The notes: generated from the sequence alone by a model not told the origin. Shown: positions 52,934 through 62,897, numbered from the stretch's first letter. The stretch: 64,000 nt of DNA from an uncultured Lachnospiraceae bacterium (GCA_902788555.1 CADAKQ010000004.1:1-64000); one strand, 5' to 3'. A program made the numbers and translations.

Positions 52934-54203
52934 AAGTGCAATTTTAGGAGGAAGACCTATAAGAGAACAAGCTATACCTTGGGTAAGTACAATGGGTAAA
53001 GAAGAAACGGATGCTGTTGTATCTGTTATGGAGTCAGGGACACTATCTGCATTTCTTGCAAACTCCGGAGAAAAATTCTTAGGTGGACCTAAAGTAAAAG
53101 AACTGGAAAAAGCGTTTTGTGAAAGATTTAATTCAAAAAATGCAATTTCAGTTAATTCTGCGACAACGGCGCTTCATGTTGCCGTTGCGGCGTGTGGGAT
53201 AGGCCCCGGTGATGAGGTTTTGGTATCTCCATATACAATGGTTGCTACTGCCAGTGCAGTTCTTATGAATTGTGCTGTCCCAGTTTTTGTAGATGTTGAT
53301 CCTGATACATATACTATGGATCCAAGTAAAATTGAGCAGTGGATATCACCCAGAACAAAAGCGATTATAACTGTAAATATCTTTGGTTTACCAAGTAATT
53401 TACCTGAGATAATGAAAATAGCTAAAAAGCATAATTTATATGTAATTGAGGATAATGCGCAGGCTCCTGGGGCTACTGTAGATGGAGTTGAAGCGGGAAC
53501 TATTGCTGATATAGGAGTTTATAGTTTAAATTATCACAAGATTATTCATAGCGGTGAAGGAGGAGTTATACTGACTAATAATGATAAGTTAGCCAGAAAT
53601 TGTCAATTAATAAGAAATCATGGAGAAGTTGCTTTAGATGAAGAAGACGATATGGATACAGTTGCACTTGGAAGTAATCTAAGAATGAGTGAAATACATG
53701 CAGCGATAGGAATAGAGCAATTAAAAAAGTTAGATGACTTTTTAAAAAGAAGACGAAGATTGGCTGATAAGATTACTGATGGTCTTATGAATAGACATGG
53801 ATTAAAAGGTGTAACTATTCCACAAGGATACACACATTCATATTACGTCTATCCTATTAAGTATGATGCAAATGAATGGGAGATGAGTAGACAAACATTT
53901 GCTAAAGCGATGCAAATGGAAGGCTTTCCTTTGGGGGTGGGATATGTAAAACCTATCTACCTTATGAATATATATAAGCATAAGCATGTTTTTAACAATA
54001 CAACATATCCTTTTGCATTTATTGATACTCCAACACAAGATTATAAGATGGGAATATGTCCGATTGTTGAACGATTACATTATGAACAGTTATTGATAGC
54101 CGACATTTGCAGAATTCCTTTTGAAGAAAAGGATATAGATGACTTTTTTGAAGCTATTGATAAAATATGGGAGGAGCGAAAGAAAATCAAAAAGCTTGAG
54201 TAA
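52926..54203 (+). CDS. DegT/DnrJ/EryC1 family aminotransferase
   Basis: 425 residues. PLP lysine K205 in S-L-N-Y-H-K-I-I-H-S-G-E-G-G; D176 in the I-E-D-N-A-Q loop is conserved. N-terminal G-G-R-P-I-R and the G-P-K-V-K-E-L-E segment are typical. Distinct from PseC by about 30 residues extra and different sequence, so it acts on another keto sugar, probably that from the preceding oxidoreductase. The next gene starts on the last base of its stop codon. Confidence 0.88.
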   Translation: MSKSAILGGRPIREQAIPWVSTMGKEETDAVVSVMESGTLSAFLANSGEKFLGGPKVKELEKAFCERFNSKNAISVNSATTALHVAVAACGIGPGDEVLVSPYTMVATASAVLMNCAVPVFVDVDPDTYTMDPSKIEQWISPRTKAIITVNIFGLPSNLPEIMKIAKKHNLYVIEDNAQAPGATVDGVEAGTIADIGVYSLNYHKIIHSGEGGVILTNNDKLARNCQLIRNHGEVALDEEDDMDTVALGSNLRMSEIHAAIGIEQLKKLDDFLKRRRRLADKITDGLMNRHGLKGVTIPQGYTHSYYVYPIKYDANEWEMSRQTFAKAMQMEGFPLGVGYVKPIYLMNIYKHKHVFNNTTYPFAFIDTPTQDYKMGICPIVERLHYEQLLIADICRIPFEEKDIDDFFEAIDKIWEERKKIKKLE

Positions 54204-55186
54204 TGAAAAAAATTATTTTTATAGCAAATGATCCGGGAGGTTACGATGTAATAATTCCGGTTTATAAATGGTTTCTCAATATGAATAATTATAAGACTAT
54301 AATTATGCTTACAGGGAAAGCGGCAGAGAGAGCTAATGAAGAAAAAAAAACAATAGAGGATATACGACGAGAGATTTTAAAGGATGATATTTGTTCGGAA
54401 GATATTTTGTTGGTAACAGGGACAAGCTGGAATTCCGATATTGAAGCCAATGCAATTAAATATTGCAAGTCAAAAAGTATTAGGACGGTTTCAATTCTTG
54501 ATTATTGGAGTAATTATAAATTAAGATTTAAATTAGGAGAAAATTACGAGTTCCCGGATTATTTTTTTGTTATGGATGAGTTGGCTGTATCAGAAGCCGA
54601 AGAGGATGGGGTTGATAGGTCAATAATGAAAATAGTTGGAACTCCTGGGTTAGATAAGTATCTTAATAAAAAGATTAAAGTTAATCAAAAAGGAAATGTA
54701 TTATTTCTTTCTCAACCATTATCAGTGCTATATGGTGATGATTTGGGTTACACGGAGTATGATGCTTTTGAAAAAGTTATCAAGGCATGTGATGAGTTAA
54801 AGCTAAATGTGCATATTAAATTTCATCCAAAAGATGATGAATCATTTAAGGAAAAATATTCAAAATATTCAATAGATGGAGAATTAGAAAGTCTTTGTGA
54901 AACACATGAATACATTGTGGGAATGAGTACTATGGGATTGCTTCAGTGTGCTTTGATGGGGGCAAAGGTAATTAGTTTTCAGCCGGGTTTAAGACAAAAT
55001 GATATGAGTATAGTTAATAAATTAGGGATTACGAAAGGTGCATTTTCGTATTCTGATTTAATTTCAAACATACAAACAAACGAAAAAGAAAATATAGAAC
55101 ATAAACCTTTTTGGATGGATGGAAATTCTACGAAAAGATGTGTGTGTGAAATAAAAAAAATTTTAAAAAATAATTGTAAAGATTAG
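54203..55186 (+). CDS. GT-B-like putative glycosyltransferase, unknown specificity
   Basis: 327 residues. Rossmann-like N-terminus (I-I-F-I-A-N-D-P-G-G-Y-D) and a C-terminal half with V-G-T-P-G, V-L-F-L-S-Q-P-L-S, H-I-K-F-H-P-K-D-D and Y-I-V-G-M-S-T-M-G-L-L. The H-P-K-D-D segment followed by M-S-T resembles polysialyltransferase- or CDP-glycerol-type GT-B enzymes. No membrane segments. Codons become more AT-rich from here on. A nonulosonic acid transferase role is possible but not shown. Confidence 0.55.
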   Translation: MKKIIFIANDPGGYDVIIPVYKWFLNMNNYKTIIMLTGKAAERANEEKKTIEDIRREILKDDICSEDILLVTGTSWNSDIEANAIKYCKSKSIRTVSILDYWSNYKLRFKLGENYEFPDYFFVMDELAVSEAEEDGVDRSIMKIVGTPGLDKYLNKKIKVNQKGNVLFLSQPLSVLYGDDLGYTEYDAFEKVIKACDELKLNVHIKFHPKDDESFKEKYSKYSIDGELESLCETHEYIVGMSTMGLLQCALMGAKVISFQPGLRQNDMSIVNKLGITKGAFSYSDLISNIQTNEKENIEHKPFWMDGNSTKRCVCEIKKILKNNCKD

Positions 55187-55270
55187 TGCTTTGATTATGA
55201 TATAACAACAGATATTAAAAAAATAAGAAGAATCTATGAAAAAAATTAATATATAAAAGAAGGTGAAAAA

Positions 55271-55816
55271 ATGTTTTTTTTAGAAAATGATAAAATTGGA
55301 TTACGTTCATTAAGTATGTTTGATGTTGAAAATAGTTATTATGAATGGTTGAATGATACGGAGATATGCAGATACAACTCACACCATGTTATACCTATGA
55401 CAAGGGAAAAGGCAGAAAAATATGTTGAATCAATTAATCAATCGAGTTCAGATATAGTTTTAGCGGTTATTACAAAAAATGAAAAAGAACATATAGGTAA
55501 TATTTCGTTGCAAAAAATAGATATGTTTAGTAGACAAGCAGAAATAGCGTTTTTGTTCGGTAATAAAGAATATTCAAATAAAGGATATGCCACGATGGCT
55601 GCATTTTTATTAATAGATCATGCTTTTACAGCTATGGGATTAAATAGATTATATTTTGGAACAATGGTTGAAAATGTTAGAATGCAAAGGGTTGGAGAAA
55701 AATGTTTTTTTAAAAAAGTTGGATGTAGGAGACAAGCTATATATAAAAATGGTGCTTATCATGATATTTTTGATTATGATTTATTAGTCGAAGATTGGAT
55801 TAAATGTAGAGGATGA
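55271..55816 (+). CDS. GNAT N-acetyltransferase, possible PseH
   Basis: 181 residues. RimJ/RimL-like GNAT: L-R-S-L-S-M-F-D-V, W-L-N-D-T-E-I-C-R-Y at the N-terminus and the acetyl-CoA motif F-G-N-K-E-Y-S-N-K-G-Y-A-T near 94-106. PseH, the acetyltransferase of the Pse pathway, is a GNAT of this size and is otherwise missing from the operon. The R-I-G-E-like W-L-N-D pattern also occurs in flagellin sugar acetyltransferases. AAGGTG precedes the ATG. Confidence 0.7.
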   Translation: MFFLENDKIGLRSLSMFDVENSYYEWLNDTEICRYNSHHVIPMTREKAEKYVESINQSSSDIVLAVITKNEKEHIGNISLQKIDMFSRQAEIAFLFGNKEYSNKGYATMAAFLLIDHAFTAMGLNRLYFGTMVENVRMQRVGEKCFFKKVGCRRQAIYKNGAYHDIFDYDLLVEDWIKCRG

Positions 55817-55858
55817 AGAAATATATTTTGTATAAAGATTATAGTAGGGGGAATATAG

Positions 55859-56977
55859 ATGAATATAGTGAATTTAGGTTCTTGGGCAGCAGAATTTGAT
55901 AATAATGGATTATTGTGGTTCTCTGATTTTAATTATGGAGGATTATATAAGTATGATTTAAATAAAAGAAAAATAATTTTAGAACATTTTTTCGAAGATA
56001 TTGAGATTGATACAGAGGCTTTACATAGAAGATTAATTGTTCGAAATAATGAAATATTGTTGTTCCCATTAAATGATTCTTATGTGAGAATTTATAATAT
56101 AGATGAAAAAAAAGAAAGAAAAATAAATATGCCAGACCAATTTTTAGATGGAAAAATCATAGAAAATGATAAAAAAGTTTGGGCTATTTCATTTGATGGA
56201 TGTTACAAATTTGATTTTGAAATAGAAAAATTTATTAAAGATGATTTTTTATCTAATATTTTTTCGTTAATTGATAAAGAGGAAAGGTGTAATATTAGAA
56301 TAAATGCTACTGATAATTATATAATTGCTTGTAATAATTCAAGTAAAAGTGTTATTTCAATAGACCTTATAAACATGAATTATAAGCAATTCAATTTAAA
56401 TTTTATTAATGAAAAAATACAAGATATTTTTTTAATTAATCAAAGATATTGGATACTTCTTGAGGATTCTTATGACGTTTATTCAAGAGATATAGATGAT
56501 GAATCTTATATAAAGTATGAAGCAGAAACTAGAGATTTAGAAAATCATAATATTTTTGCACCTTATTCTAGAATTATTCAATGGGAGAATCATTTGATAT
56601 TACCTAATTATTATGGAAAATCGATAATGAAGATAAACCTTAATAATAAAACAATAGAACCTTTATATAAAAATGAGTTAGATAATCAAGAATCACAATG
56701 GATAGATTATGGAGCTTATTATTATAGAACTATTGTATATGAAGATTATTTGTTTTTTATCCCACAAAGGTCAAAATATATTTTAAAATTTGATAAGAAT
56801 TTAAATCTTGTGGATAAATACTTAATGCAAAATGAAGTTAATGCAAAATTTATTGAAGATGTTATGGTTTCAAGAAAAAGAAAATCAGTGATAATGCATG
56901 AAGATGACAAGATTTTTTCAGTTGATAATTATTTGAAATGCATAAGACGATTAGAGGAGAGTAAAAATGTATCCTGA
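55859..56977 (+). CDS. Beta-propeller-like protein, unknown function
   Basis: 372 residues, cytosolic (no signal peptide). About six repeats with a strand pattern such as L-W-F-S-D-F-N-Y-G-G-L-Y-K-Y-D-L and K-S-I-M-K-I-N-L-N, typical of a propeller. No catalytic motif identified. Codon use is extremely AT-rich. AGGGGG precedes the ATG, and it overlaps the next gene by 11 bases, so the two are co-translated. A role in glycan recognition or modification is inference. Confidence 0.5.
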   Translation: MNIVNLGSWAAEFDNNGLLWFSDFNYGGLYKYDLNKRKIILEHFFEDIEIDTEALHRRLIVRNNEILLFPLNDSYVRIYNIDEKKERKINMPDQFLDGKIIENDKKVWAISFDGCYKFDFEIEKFIKDDFLSNIFSLIDKEERCNIRINATDNYIIACNNSSKSVISIDLINMNYKQFNLNFINEKIQDIFLINQRYWILLEDSYDVYSRDIDDESYIKYEAETRDLENHNIFAPYSRIIQWENHLILPNYYGKSIMKINLNNKTIEPLYKNELDNQESQWIDYGAYYYRTIVYEDYLFFIPQRSKYILKFDKNLNLVDKYLMQNEVNAKFIEDVMVSRKRKSVIMHEDDKIFSVDNYLKCIRRLEESKNVS

Positions 56978-58454
56978 TATTACATCTAAAAAAAGATTCT
57001 ATTTATCAAATAAAAAAATATGGAGAAATGATAATTATATTTATAAAAATGAGAAAGAATGTATTTATGTTGTTCACACACTATCATACCACTTTCAATA
57101 TAATGTTTTATTGGATTTGGTTTCGAAAGGATTACAAAAAAAACATGGTCTCCCAATTTATGCACTTTCGGTAGGAGAGCGATATTATTCATTTGTTGAA
57201 GGCGATAAGTCCTTTGGAATAGATGCTTTTTATATTGATGATAATAAACTAATTAATGAATATGCATTAATTTATAAAGAAGAAATTAATAAAATAGTAA
57301 ATAAACTATATAAAAATAAAGATGAATTGCTGAAATTTAAATATAAAGGTATTTCTTGTGGAGATTGCATATGGGATTATATTTTGGGTATTACATTAGA
57401 ATACGATAGTATTTCTAGGGAACATTTTAAAAGTATAATAGAAAAGACAGTAGGAATAGTTGAGATCGCTTTTTCTGCTTTTAAAATACATAAACCGGCA
57501 TATGTTGTAGTTGATGAGGCTGTTAGGTTGGAGGGATTGTATGCAAATGTCGCAATGAAGTATGGAGCGAAAGTTGTTATGCCTAATTTATCTTCGGCAT
57601 ATCATTTTGTAATGGATTCTAAAGATAAGAAAATATGTAAAATTGCACAAAGAAGAGGTGAGGCTATTTTAAATTATGCTAAAAGCGAAGGATTTAAATC
57701 AAAAAATAAATTTTTATATGATGCACCAGAAAAAAAATTAGAAAATAGCTTATTAAAAAATGGAAAAAAGAATGCTTTTATTTTTTTACATGTTTTTTCA
57801 GATGCTCCAAGAGTGTCATATAATAACAAAATATATACAGATTATGTTGAATGGTTTAAAGAAACACTAAAAATTGTGAATCAAATTGAAGGTGTAAATT
57901 GGATAGTTCGAGATCATCCAGGGGCAAAAGGGTCAAAACAGCCATTGTTTATAAAAAAAATTTGTGAACAATATGGAAATAAGAATATTATTATGTCTGA
58001 AGATGGTATGTCTAGGGAAGATATAATAAAAGAGGCAGATGTTGTTATAACGTGTGCTGGTGATGTAGGTTTGGAATATTGGGCTTGTGGGATTCCAACA
58101 ATTATGCTCGCAGAATCATTTTATAATAAATATGGAATATCATATTTAATGCATGATAAAGAGGAATATAAAAGTACATTACAAAATTTGGATGCTTTAA
58201 AAAAACCTTCAAAAGAATCTGTACAATTGGCACAGGAAATAATTAGCAAATTTCAAAGTAGTATGGAAATAACAGATTCATTGATGGGTTTGTTTAAAGA
58301 TATTAGAAATAAAGAAATAAAAGGAATCAGATTAGAATATAGAGACTATGATTTATATAATTATGAATTTATTAAACGATATATTGAATTGATTGATAGT
58401 GATAAAATAAAATCAAGTTCTTGTTATACGTTGGATTATTTAATGGAGGAATAA
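56967..58454 (+). CDS. Capsule-type GT-B-like protein, unknown specificity
   Basis: 495 residues. N-terminal Y-V-V-H-T-L-S-Y-H-F-Q region; C-terminal V-R-D-H-P-G-A-K-G and A-D-V-V-I-T-C-A-G-D-V-G-L-E-Y-W-A-C-G-I-P, a pattern of capsule polysaccharide (Kdo- or sialyl-type) transferases and of GT-B folds that bind nucleotide sugar. Overlaps the beta-propeller gene by 11 bases. Candidate for transferring a nonulosonic acid, not proven. GAGGAG upstream. Confidence 0.6.
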   Translation: MYPDITSKKRFYLSNKKIWRNDNYIYKNEKECIYVVHTLSYHFQYNVLLDLVSKGLQKKHGLPIYALSVGERYYSFVEGDKSFGIDAFYIDDNKLINEYALIYKEEINKIVNKLYKNKDELLKFKYKGISCGDCIWDYILGITLEYDSISREHFKSIIEKTVGIVEIAFSAFKIHKPAYVVVDEAVRLEGLYANVAMKYGAKVVMPNLSSAYHFVMDSKDKKICKIAQRRGEAILNYAKSEGFKSKNKFLYDAPEKKLENSLLKNGKKNAFIFLHVFSDAPRVSYNNKIYTDYVEWFKETLKIVNQIEGVNWIVRDHPGAKGSKQPLFIKKICEQYGNKNIIMSEDGMSREDIIKEADVVITCAGDVGLEYWACGIPTIMLAESFYNKYGISYLMHDKEEYKSTLQNLDALKKPSKESVQLAQEIISKFQSSMEITDSLMGLFKDIRNKEIKGIRLEYRDYDLYNYEFIKRYIELIDSDKIKSSSCYTLDYLMEE

Positions 58455-58458
58455 TATC

Positions 58459-58869
58459 ATGCGTGCGTTATTTGATAAATGTAATGTTTGGAAACGCTGG
58501 GTACAGGTCTACCAAAGTGGCAAACATATTAGTGATTATTTTATAATAAATAATTATAAAAAAATTGCTATATATGGAATGGCGGATGTTGGAGATTTTT
58601 TATGTCGCGAATTAGTAAATTCAAATATTAACGTCAAATATGGAATCGACTTATCCAGAAAGTTTTGTAGTATTGACATTCCAATAAGAACACCTGATGA
58701 AATAGATGATGATTTAGATGTGATAATTGTTACGGCTTTAAGTTCATTTTCGGATATATTTGATATGTTATTAATAAAGATAAATGATCCAAATAAAATA
58801 ATAGGATTAGATGAAGTTTTAGCTAGTTTAATCGTGGAGGATAAAAATGAAATGGAAAAACAAGGGTAA
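58459..58869 (+). CDS. Stand-alone Rossmann-like module (PglD-N-like), unknown
   Basis: 136 residues. A-I-Y-G-M-A-D-V-G-D-F near 38-48, a middle D-L-S-R-K, then V-I-I-V-T-A-L-S-S-F. The same three-part pattern occurs in the next four genes, where it is fused to catalytic domains. Overlaps the radical SAM gene by 23 bases. It may bind a nucleotide or sugar nucleotide; no catalytic residue is evident. Also seen as N-terminal module in other glycan genes. Confidence 0.55.
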   Translation: MRALFDKCNVWKRWVQVYQSGKHISDYFIINNYKKIAIYGMADVGDFLCRELVNSNINVKYGIDLSRKFCSIDIPIRTPDEIDDDLDVIIVTALSSFSDIFDMLLIKINDPNKIIGLDEVLASLIVEDKNEMEKQG

Positions 58870-60025
58870 AGAATTTGATGAAATATGGAAGGAAATGAAA
58901 ATATCCTCAGATGAGGAAATATGTTTCTATTTATTTGGAGCAGGTAAACGTGGGACAGAATTGTGCTCACTCTTTAGGTTAATGGGACTTCTTCAAAACG
59001 TGAAAGCGTTTCTTGATAATGATAAAGCATTAATTAATACTGTGAAAGATGGTTTAAGTGTTCAGGAATTGTCTGGTTATATTCCGCGTAAAAATAGTAT
59101 TGTTATAATATCGGTTGGTGAAAAATATGAAAAGGAAATTAGTGAGCAACTTGATGAATTTGGCTTAAAAAAAAATGTTGATTATTTTTTATGGAATGAC
59201 TTTTATAATTATTATTTTCCTTTAATTCTTTTGTATAAATATAATATATTATTTGATGATATGGTTCAGATATCACTTACAGAAAGATGTACATTAAGAT
59301 GTAAAAATTGTGCGCATACATGTCCTTATACAGATAAAAATAATAAGTTAGATTTAACTATAGACGAAGCAATGAATAGTATAGATTCTTTTTTCGGAAC
59401 ATTTGATTATGTAAATAGATTTACATTATTAGGTGGTGAACCACTATTATACAAAAATATTTGTGAAGTTACACAGTATTTAGGAGAAAAATATAGAAGC
59501 AGAATCAATGATTGTTTTATTACAACAAATGCAACTATTATACCTAATGAACAGTTGTTAAATATTTGTAAGAATTATAATATTGGATTTGAGATATCCG
59601 ATTATCGCGTAGCTGTTCCTGCAATAAGAAATAGAGTTAATGAATTCATTGAATGTTTAGAGAAAGAGACAATAAAATATAGAGTATTGAATGACGATTG
59701 GATAGATTTGGGTTTTTTATATATCAATAATACGAATAAAGAAGCAGAAAGGATATTTGATTTATGTAAAGCTCCATGCCATGAAGTACGATTGAATAGG
59801 TATTATACTTGTATTTTAGCAAGGTGTGCATCAGAAAATATTTACGCTAACGAAGGAAATGAGTATTACATTGAAATAGGTAGTAAGGATGAAGTGACAC
59901 GAAAGATTGCATTTGAGTTTATTCAGGGATATTGTCAGGAAGGATACTTAAAAATGTGTAAACATTGTAATGGACTTTTTAGTAAAAATAATAAGGTAAC
60001 TCCAGGAGAGCAGCTATTATTATAA
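58847..60025 (+). CDS. Radical SAM protein with N-terminal Rossmann-like module
   Basis: 392 residues. Module about 25-120 (L-F-G-A-G-K-R-G-T then V-I-I-S-V-G-E). Radical SAM core with C148-x3-C152-x2-C155 (T-E-R-C-T-L-R-C-K-N-C). Further Cys near the C-terminus (C-K-A-P-C, C-A-S-E and C-x-x-C-N-G) suggest an extra Fe-S cluster as in SPASM-type enzymes. It may catalyse a radical sugar rearrangement or a peptide modification; which is not visible. GTGGAGG precedes the ATG. Confidence 0.75.
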   Translation: MKWKNKGKEFDEIWKEMKISSDEEICFYLFGAGKRGTELCSLFRLMGLLQNVKAFLDNDKALINTVKDGLSVQELSGYIPRKNSIVIISVGEKYEKEISEQLDEFGLKKNVDYFLWNDFYNYYFPLILLYKYNILFDDMVQISLTERCTLRCKNCAHTCPYTDKNNKLDLTIDEAMNSIDSFFGTFDYVNRFTLLGGEPLLYKNICEVTQYLGEKYRSRINDCFITTNATIIPNEQLLNICKNYNIGFEISDYRVAVPAIRNRVNEFIECLEKETIKYRVLNDDWIDLGFLYINNTNKEAERIFDLCKAPCHEVRLNRYYTCILARCASENIYANEGNEYYIEIGSKDEVTRKIAFEFIQGYCQEGYLKMCKHCNGLFSKNNKVTPGEQLLL

Positions 60026-60043
60026 ATATGAGGATAAAATAAT

Positions 60044-61597
60044 ATGAAAGTACTTGCATACTATTTACCACAATATCATAGAGTGCCAATAAATGATAAA
60101 TGGTGGGGAGAAGGTTTTACAGAGTGGACATCTGTAAAAAAATCACAGCCACTTTATGAAAAACATTATCAGCCACATGTTCCATTAGGCGGTAATTATT
60201 ATAATCTCCTAGAAAAAGAAACTATGATATGGCAAGCAGAATTAATGCATAATTATTGTATCGATGGAATGTGTTTTTATCATTATTGGTTTTCAGATAA
60301 AGAACGTGTATTAGAAAAACCAGCTGAAAATTTATTAATGTGGACAGATGTAAATATGCCATTTTGCTTCTCTTGGGCAAATGAATCATGGTTAAATAAA
60401 TGGAGTCATAGAGAAGGATTATTATGGGCTGAAAATAAAGAAGAAAAGAATAAAGAGTTAGAATTTATTTTTTTACAAACATATGGAAGAGAAAAAGAAT
60501 GGGAAAATCATTTTAACTATTTATATCCATTTTTTAACGATGAAAGATATATCAAAATTGATAATAAACCTTTATTTGTTATACATGATTTATATAATAT
60601 TCCGTGTTGTCATGAAATGATAGTGTATTGGAACGAATTAGCAAAAAATAAAGGCTTAAAAGGTATATATATTTTAGGAGGAGGTTTCCCTGATGTAAAG
60701 TGTAATGTGGATGGGTATATGACACATGAACCTGGAATGATAAGAAATTCTTTGAAATCCATTAATTTTGGGGAACCTACATTAATATCTTATAAAGATG
60801 CCGTTGATGAAATTCTTGCTCAGAAAAATGTTAAAGAAAAACAAATAGTATTTACAACATTTTGTAGTTATGATACAACACCTCGATATGGACTGGATGG
60901 CGATGTTTATGAAGGTGCGACACCGGATTTGTTTATGAGTCATCTTATGAAACTTATGGCAAAAAATCAAGCTGCTGGTATGGATATGGTCTTTATTGAT
61001 GCATGGAATGAATGGGGTGAGGGCATGCATCTAGAACCTGATGAAAAATATGGATATGCATGGTTGGAAGCTGTAAAAAATGCAAAAGAAAGATATATAG
61101 ATTATGTTGAGAAATATAAAAAAGAAATATCCTATTACAGTGAAAAAGAATTTAAAATAATATGTAATAGTAAAAAATGGGAGTTATATACATCTATATT
61201 TGATAGATGGATGAATTTGAGAGAAAAGAATATTAATATATCAGATTATTTAAAGAAAAATCATTTTAATAGAATTATGTTATATGGAGTAGGCATTTTT
61301 TCAGAGCATATGATTTTGGAGTGTAAAAAAAATGATGTTAGTGTAATTGGAATAATAGATCGTTCTAAACATTTTTCTGTAAATGACATAGAAGTATATC
61401 AGATGAGTAATGATTTACCTAATGTAGATGTTATTGTTGTTACGGCTATTTATTCTATGGATGATATATGTAATGAAATTAGAAAATATAATAAAGAGAT
61501 TAAAATTTTGTCGTTATTAGAATTAATTCTTTTTGCTGAAGAAACATTTTTGATAGATAATAAAAAAGTTTATAAATTGGAAGGACAAGTTGTCTAA
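60044..61597 (+). CDS. WbsX-type glycosyltransferase (GH99-like) with C-terminal Rossmann-like module
   Basis: 517 residues. Starts Y-Y-L-P-Q-Y-H-R-V-P-I-N-D-K-W-W-G-E-G-F-T-E-W, the WbsX/GH99-like signature, with F-C-F-S-W-A-N-E-S-W and D-A-W-N-E-W-G-E-G further on. Residues about 400-510 carry the module (M-L-Y-G-V-G-I-F-S then V-I-V-V-T-A-I-Y). WbsX proteins occur in O-antigen and capsule clusters. 18 bases after the radical SAM gene. Confidence 0.8.
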   Translation: MKVLAYYLPQYHRVPINDKWWGEGFTEWTSVKKSQPLYEKHYQPHVPLGGNYYNLLEKETMIWQAELMHNYCIDGMCFYHYWFSDKERVLEKPAENLLMWTDVNMPFCFSWANESWLNKWSHREGLLWAENKEEKNKELEFIFLQTYGREKEWENHFNYLYPFFNDERYIKIDNKPLFVIHDLYNIPCCHEMIVYWNELAKNKGLKGIYILGGGFPDVKCNVDGYMTHEPGMIRNSLKSINFGEPTLISYKDAVDEILAQKNVKEKQIVFTTFCSYDTTPRYGLDGDVYEGATPDLFMSHLMKLMAKNQAAGMDMVFIDAWNEWGEGMHLEPDEKYGYAWLEAVKNAKERYIDYVEKYKKEISYYSEKEFKIICNSKKWELYTSIFDRWMNLREKNINISDYLKKNHFNRIMLYGVGIFSEHMILECKKNDVSVIGIIDRSKHFSVNDIEVYQMSNDLPNVDVIVVTAIYSMDDICNEIRKYNKEIKILSLLELILFAEETFLIDNKKVYKLEGQVV

Positions 61598-61603
61598 AAA
61601 TCA

Positions 61604-62881
61604 ATGAATAATATATCGGATATTATTAAGTTCTGTAAAAGTATAAATAGAATAGTAATATATGGCGATGGTAATATAGGTAGAACAGTTCGAGTTTTTT
61701 TAGAAGAACAAGGATTTAAAGTAAGTAGTTTTGTAGTAACGAATATAGATATTCCTCATATTTTGATGGGAGTAGAAGTTGTAAGTATAAATGATTACAT
61801 TTCAAGAATATCTTCTAATGCATATAACTCTATAGGAGTAATAATATGCATGAATGAAAAAAATATTGAGGGAGCAAAAAAAAAGTTAGCAGAGGTAGGA
61901 TTAAATAGTTATTTTATTGTAAATGATATGCTGTTTCAGCAGATCTTTATAAAGTCAAATTTTCTTTATAAATATGATAAACCGGATAAAAAAATTAATA
62001 CCTTGATGTATCACAGAGTTGGTTCGTTTGAAAAAGATCCTTTTGAACTTGCAGTTGATGATTCTACATTTGAGGAACAGATTAAACATTTAAAAGAAAA
62101 CTATACAATTCTAAAAAGTGATGATAAATGGTCAGATATAGATGAAAAATCTGTGGTTTTAACATTTGACGATGGTTATGTCGATTTCTATAGCAAAGTA
62201 TACCCTGTTCTTAAAAAATATAATGTCCCGGCGACAGTTTTTATTTCTACCGGAAATATAGATACTTACAATGAGTTTTGGTGGGATGAGTTGGAAAAAT
62301 TATTTTTAGAAACATCTATGATTCCTGAAGAAATAACAATTATTGATGATAAGTTTCTAAAAGACGATTATTCAGATAATGAAAGTCTGCTGTTTGCGGT
62401 ACATAAGGTATTGTTATCACTACCTCATTTAGAAAGAAAAAAGATAATTGAATCATTAAAAAAACAATTCAATTTTTCTTCTTATAAAAGAGATAAGTAC
62501 AGAGTATTAACAAGAGCTGAAATAGTAAAATTAGCAGATGATCCCCTTATAACAATTGGAGCACATACTGTATCACACATTGTATGTGATAAAGAAAATG
62601 AAGATGTGCAGCGTAGAGAGATAATTGAGTCAAAAGAAAAGCTTGAAGAAATAATTAAAAAACCTGTAAGTGTATTTGCATATCCAAATGGAGGTTACAA
62701 TGCACGTATTCAGAAAATACTTTCTGAATTTGGTTTTATCAGAGCTTTTACAGTCGAACTTGGATGCGCAGATGAGAATTCTCCACAATATCAAATTCCA
62801 AGAAATGTAGTTAAAGCATGGAAAGGAAAGAAATTTGAATCAGCAATGCGTGGAATGTTTACAGCATTTAAAACTATTTAA
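61604..62881 (+). CDS. Polysaccharide deacetylase with N-terminal Rossmann-like module
   Basis: 425 residues, cytosolic (no signal). Module about 12-108 (V-I-Y-G-D-G-N-I-G-R then G-V-I-I-C-M-N). NodB domain after L-M-Y-H-R-V-G (134-140): T-F-D-D-G-Y at 187-192, the metal-binding H-T-V-S-H, and F-A-Y-P-N-G-G. Unlike the 9051 gene, it lacks wall-binding repeats and signal peptide, so it may act on a cytosolic sugar or glycolipid intermediate. 6 bases after the WbsX gene. Confidence 0.8.
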   Translation: MNNISDIIKFCKSINRIVIYGDGNIGRTVRVFLEEQGFKVSSFVVTNIDIPHILMGVEVVSINDYISRISSNAYNSIGVIICMNEKNIEGAKKKLAEVGLNSYFIVNDMLFQQIFIKSNFLYKYDKPDKKINTLMYHRVGSFEKDPFELAVDDSTFEEQIKHLKENYTILKSDDKWSDIDEKSVVLTFDDGYVDFYSKVYPVLKKYNVPATVFISTGNIDTYNEFWWDELEKLFLETSMIPEEITIIDDKFLKDDYSDNESLLFAVHKVLLSLPHLERKKIIESLKKQFNFSSYKRDKYRVLTRAEIVKLADDPLITIGAHTVSHIVCDKENEDVQRREIIESKEKLEEIIKKPVSVFAYPNGGYNARIQKILSEFGFIRAFTVELGCADENSPQYQIPRNVVKAWKGKKFESAMRGMFTAFKTI

Positions 62882-62897
62882 AGATTAGGAATCTAAA

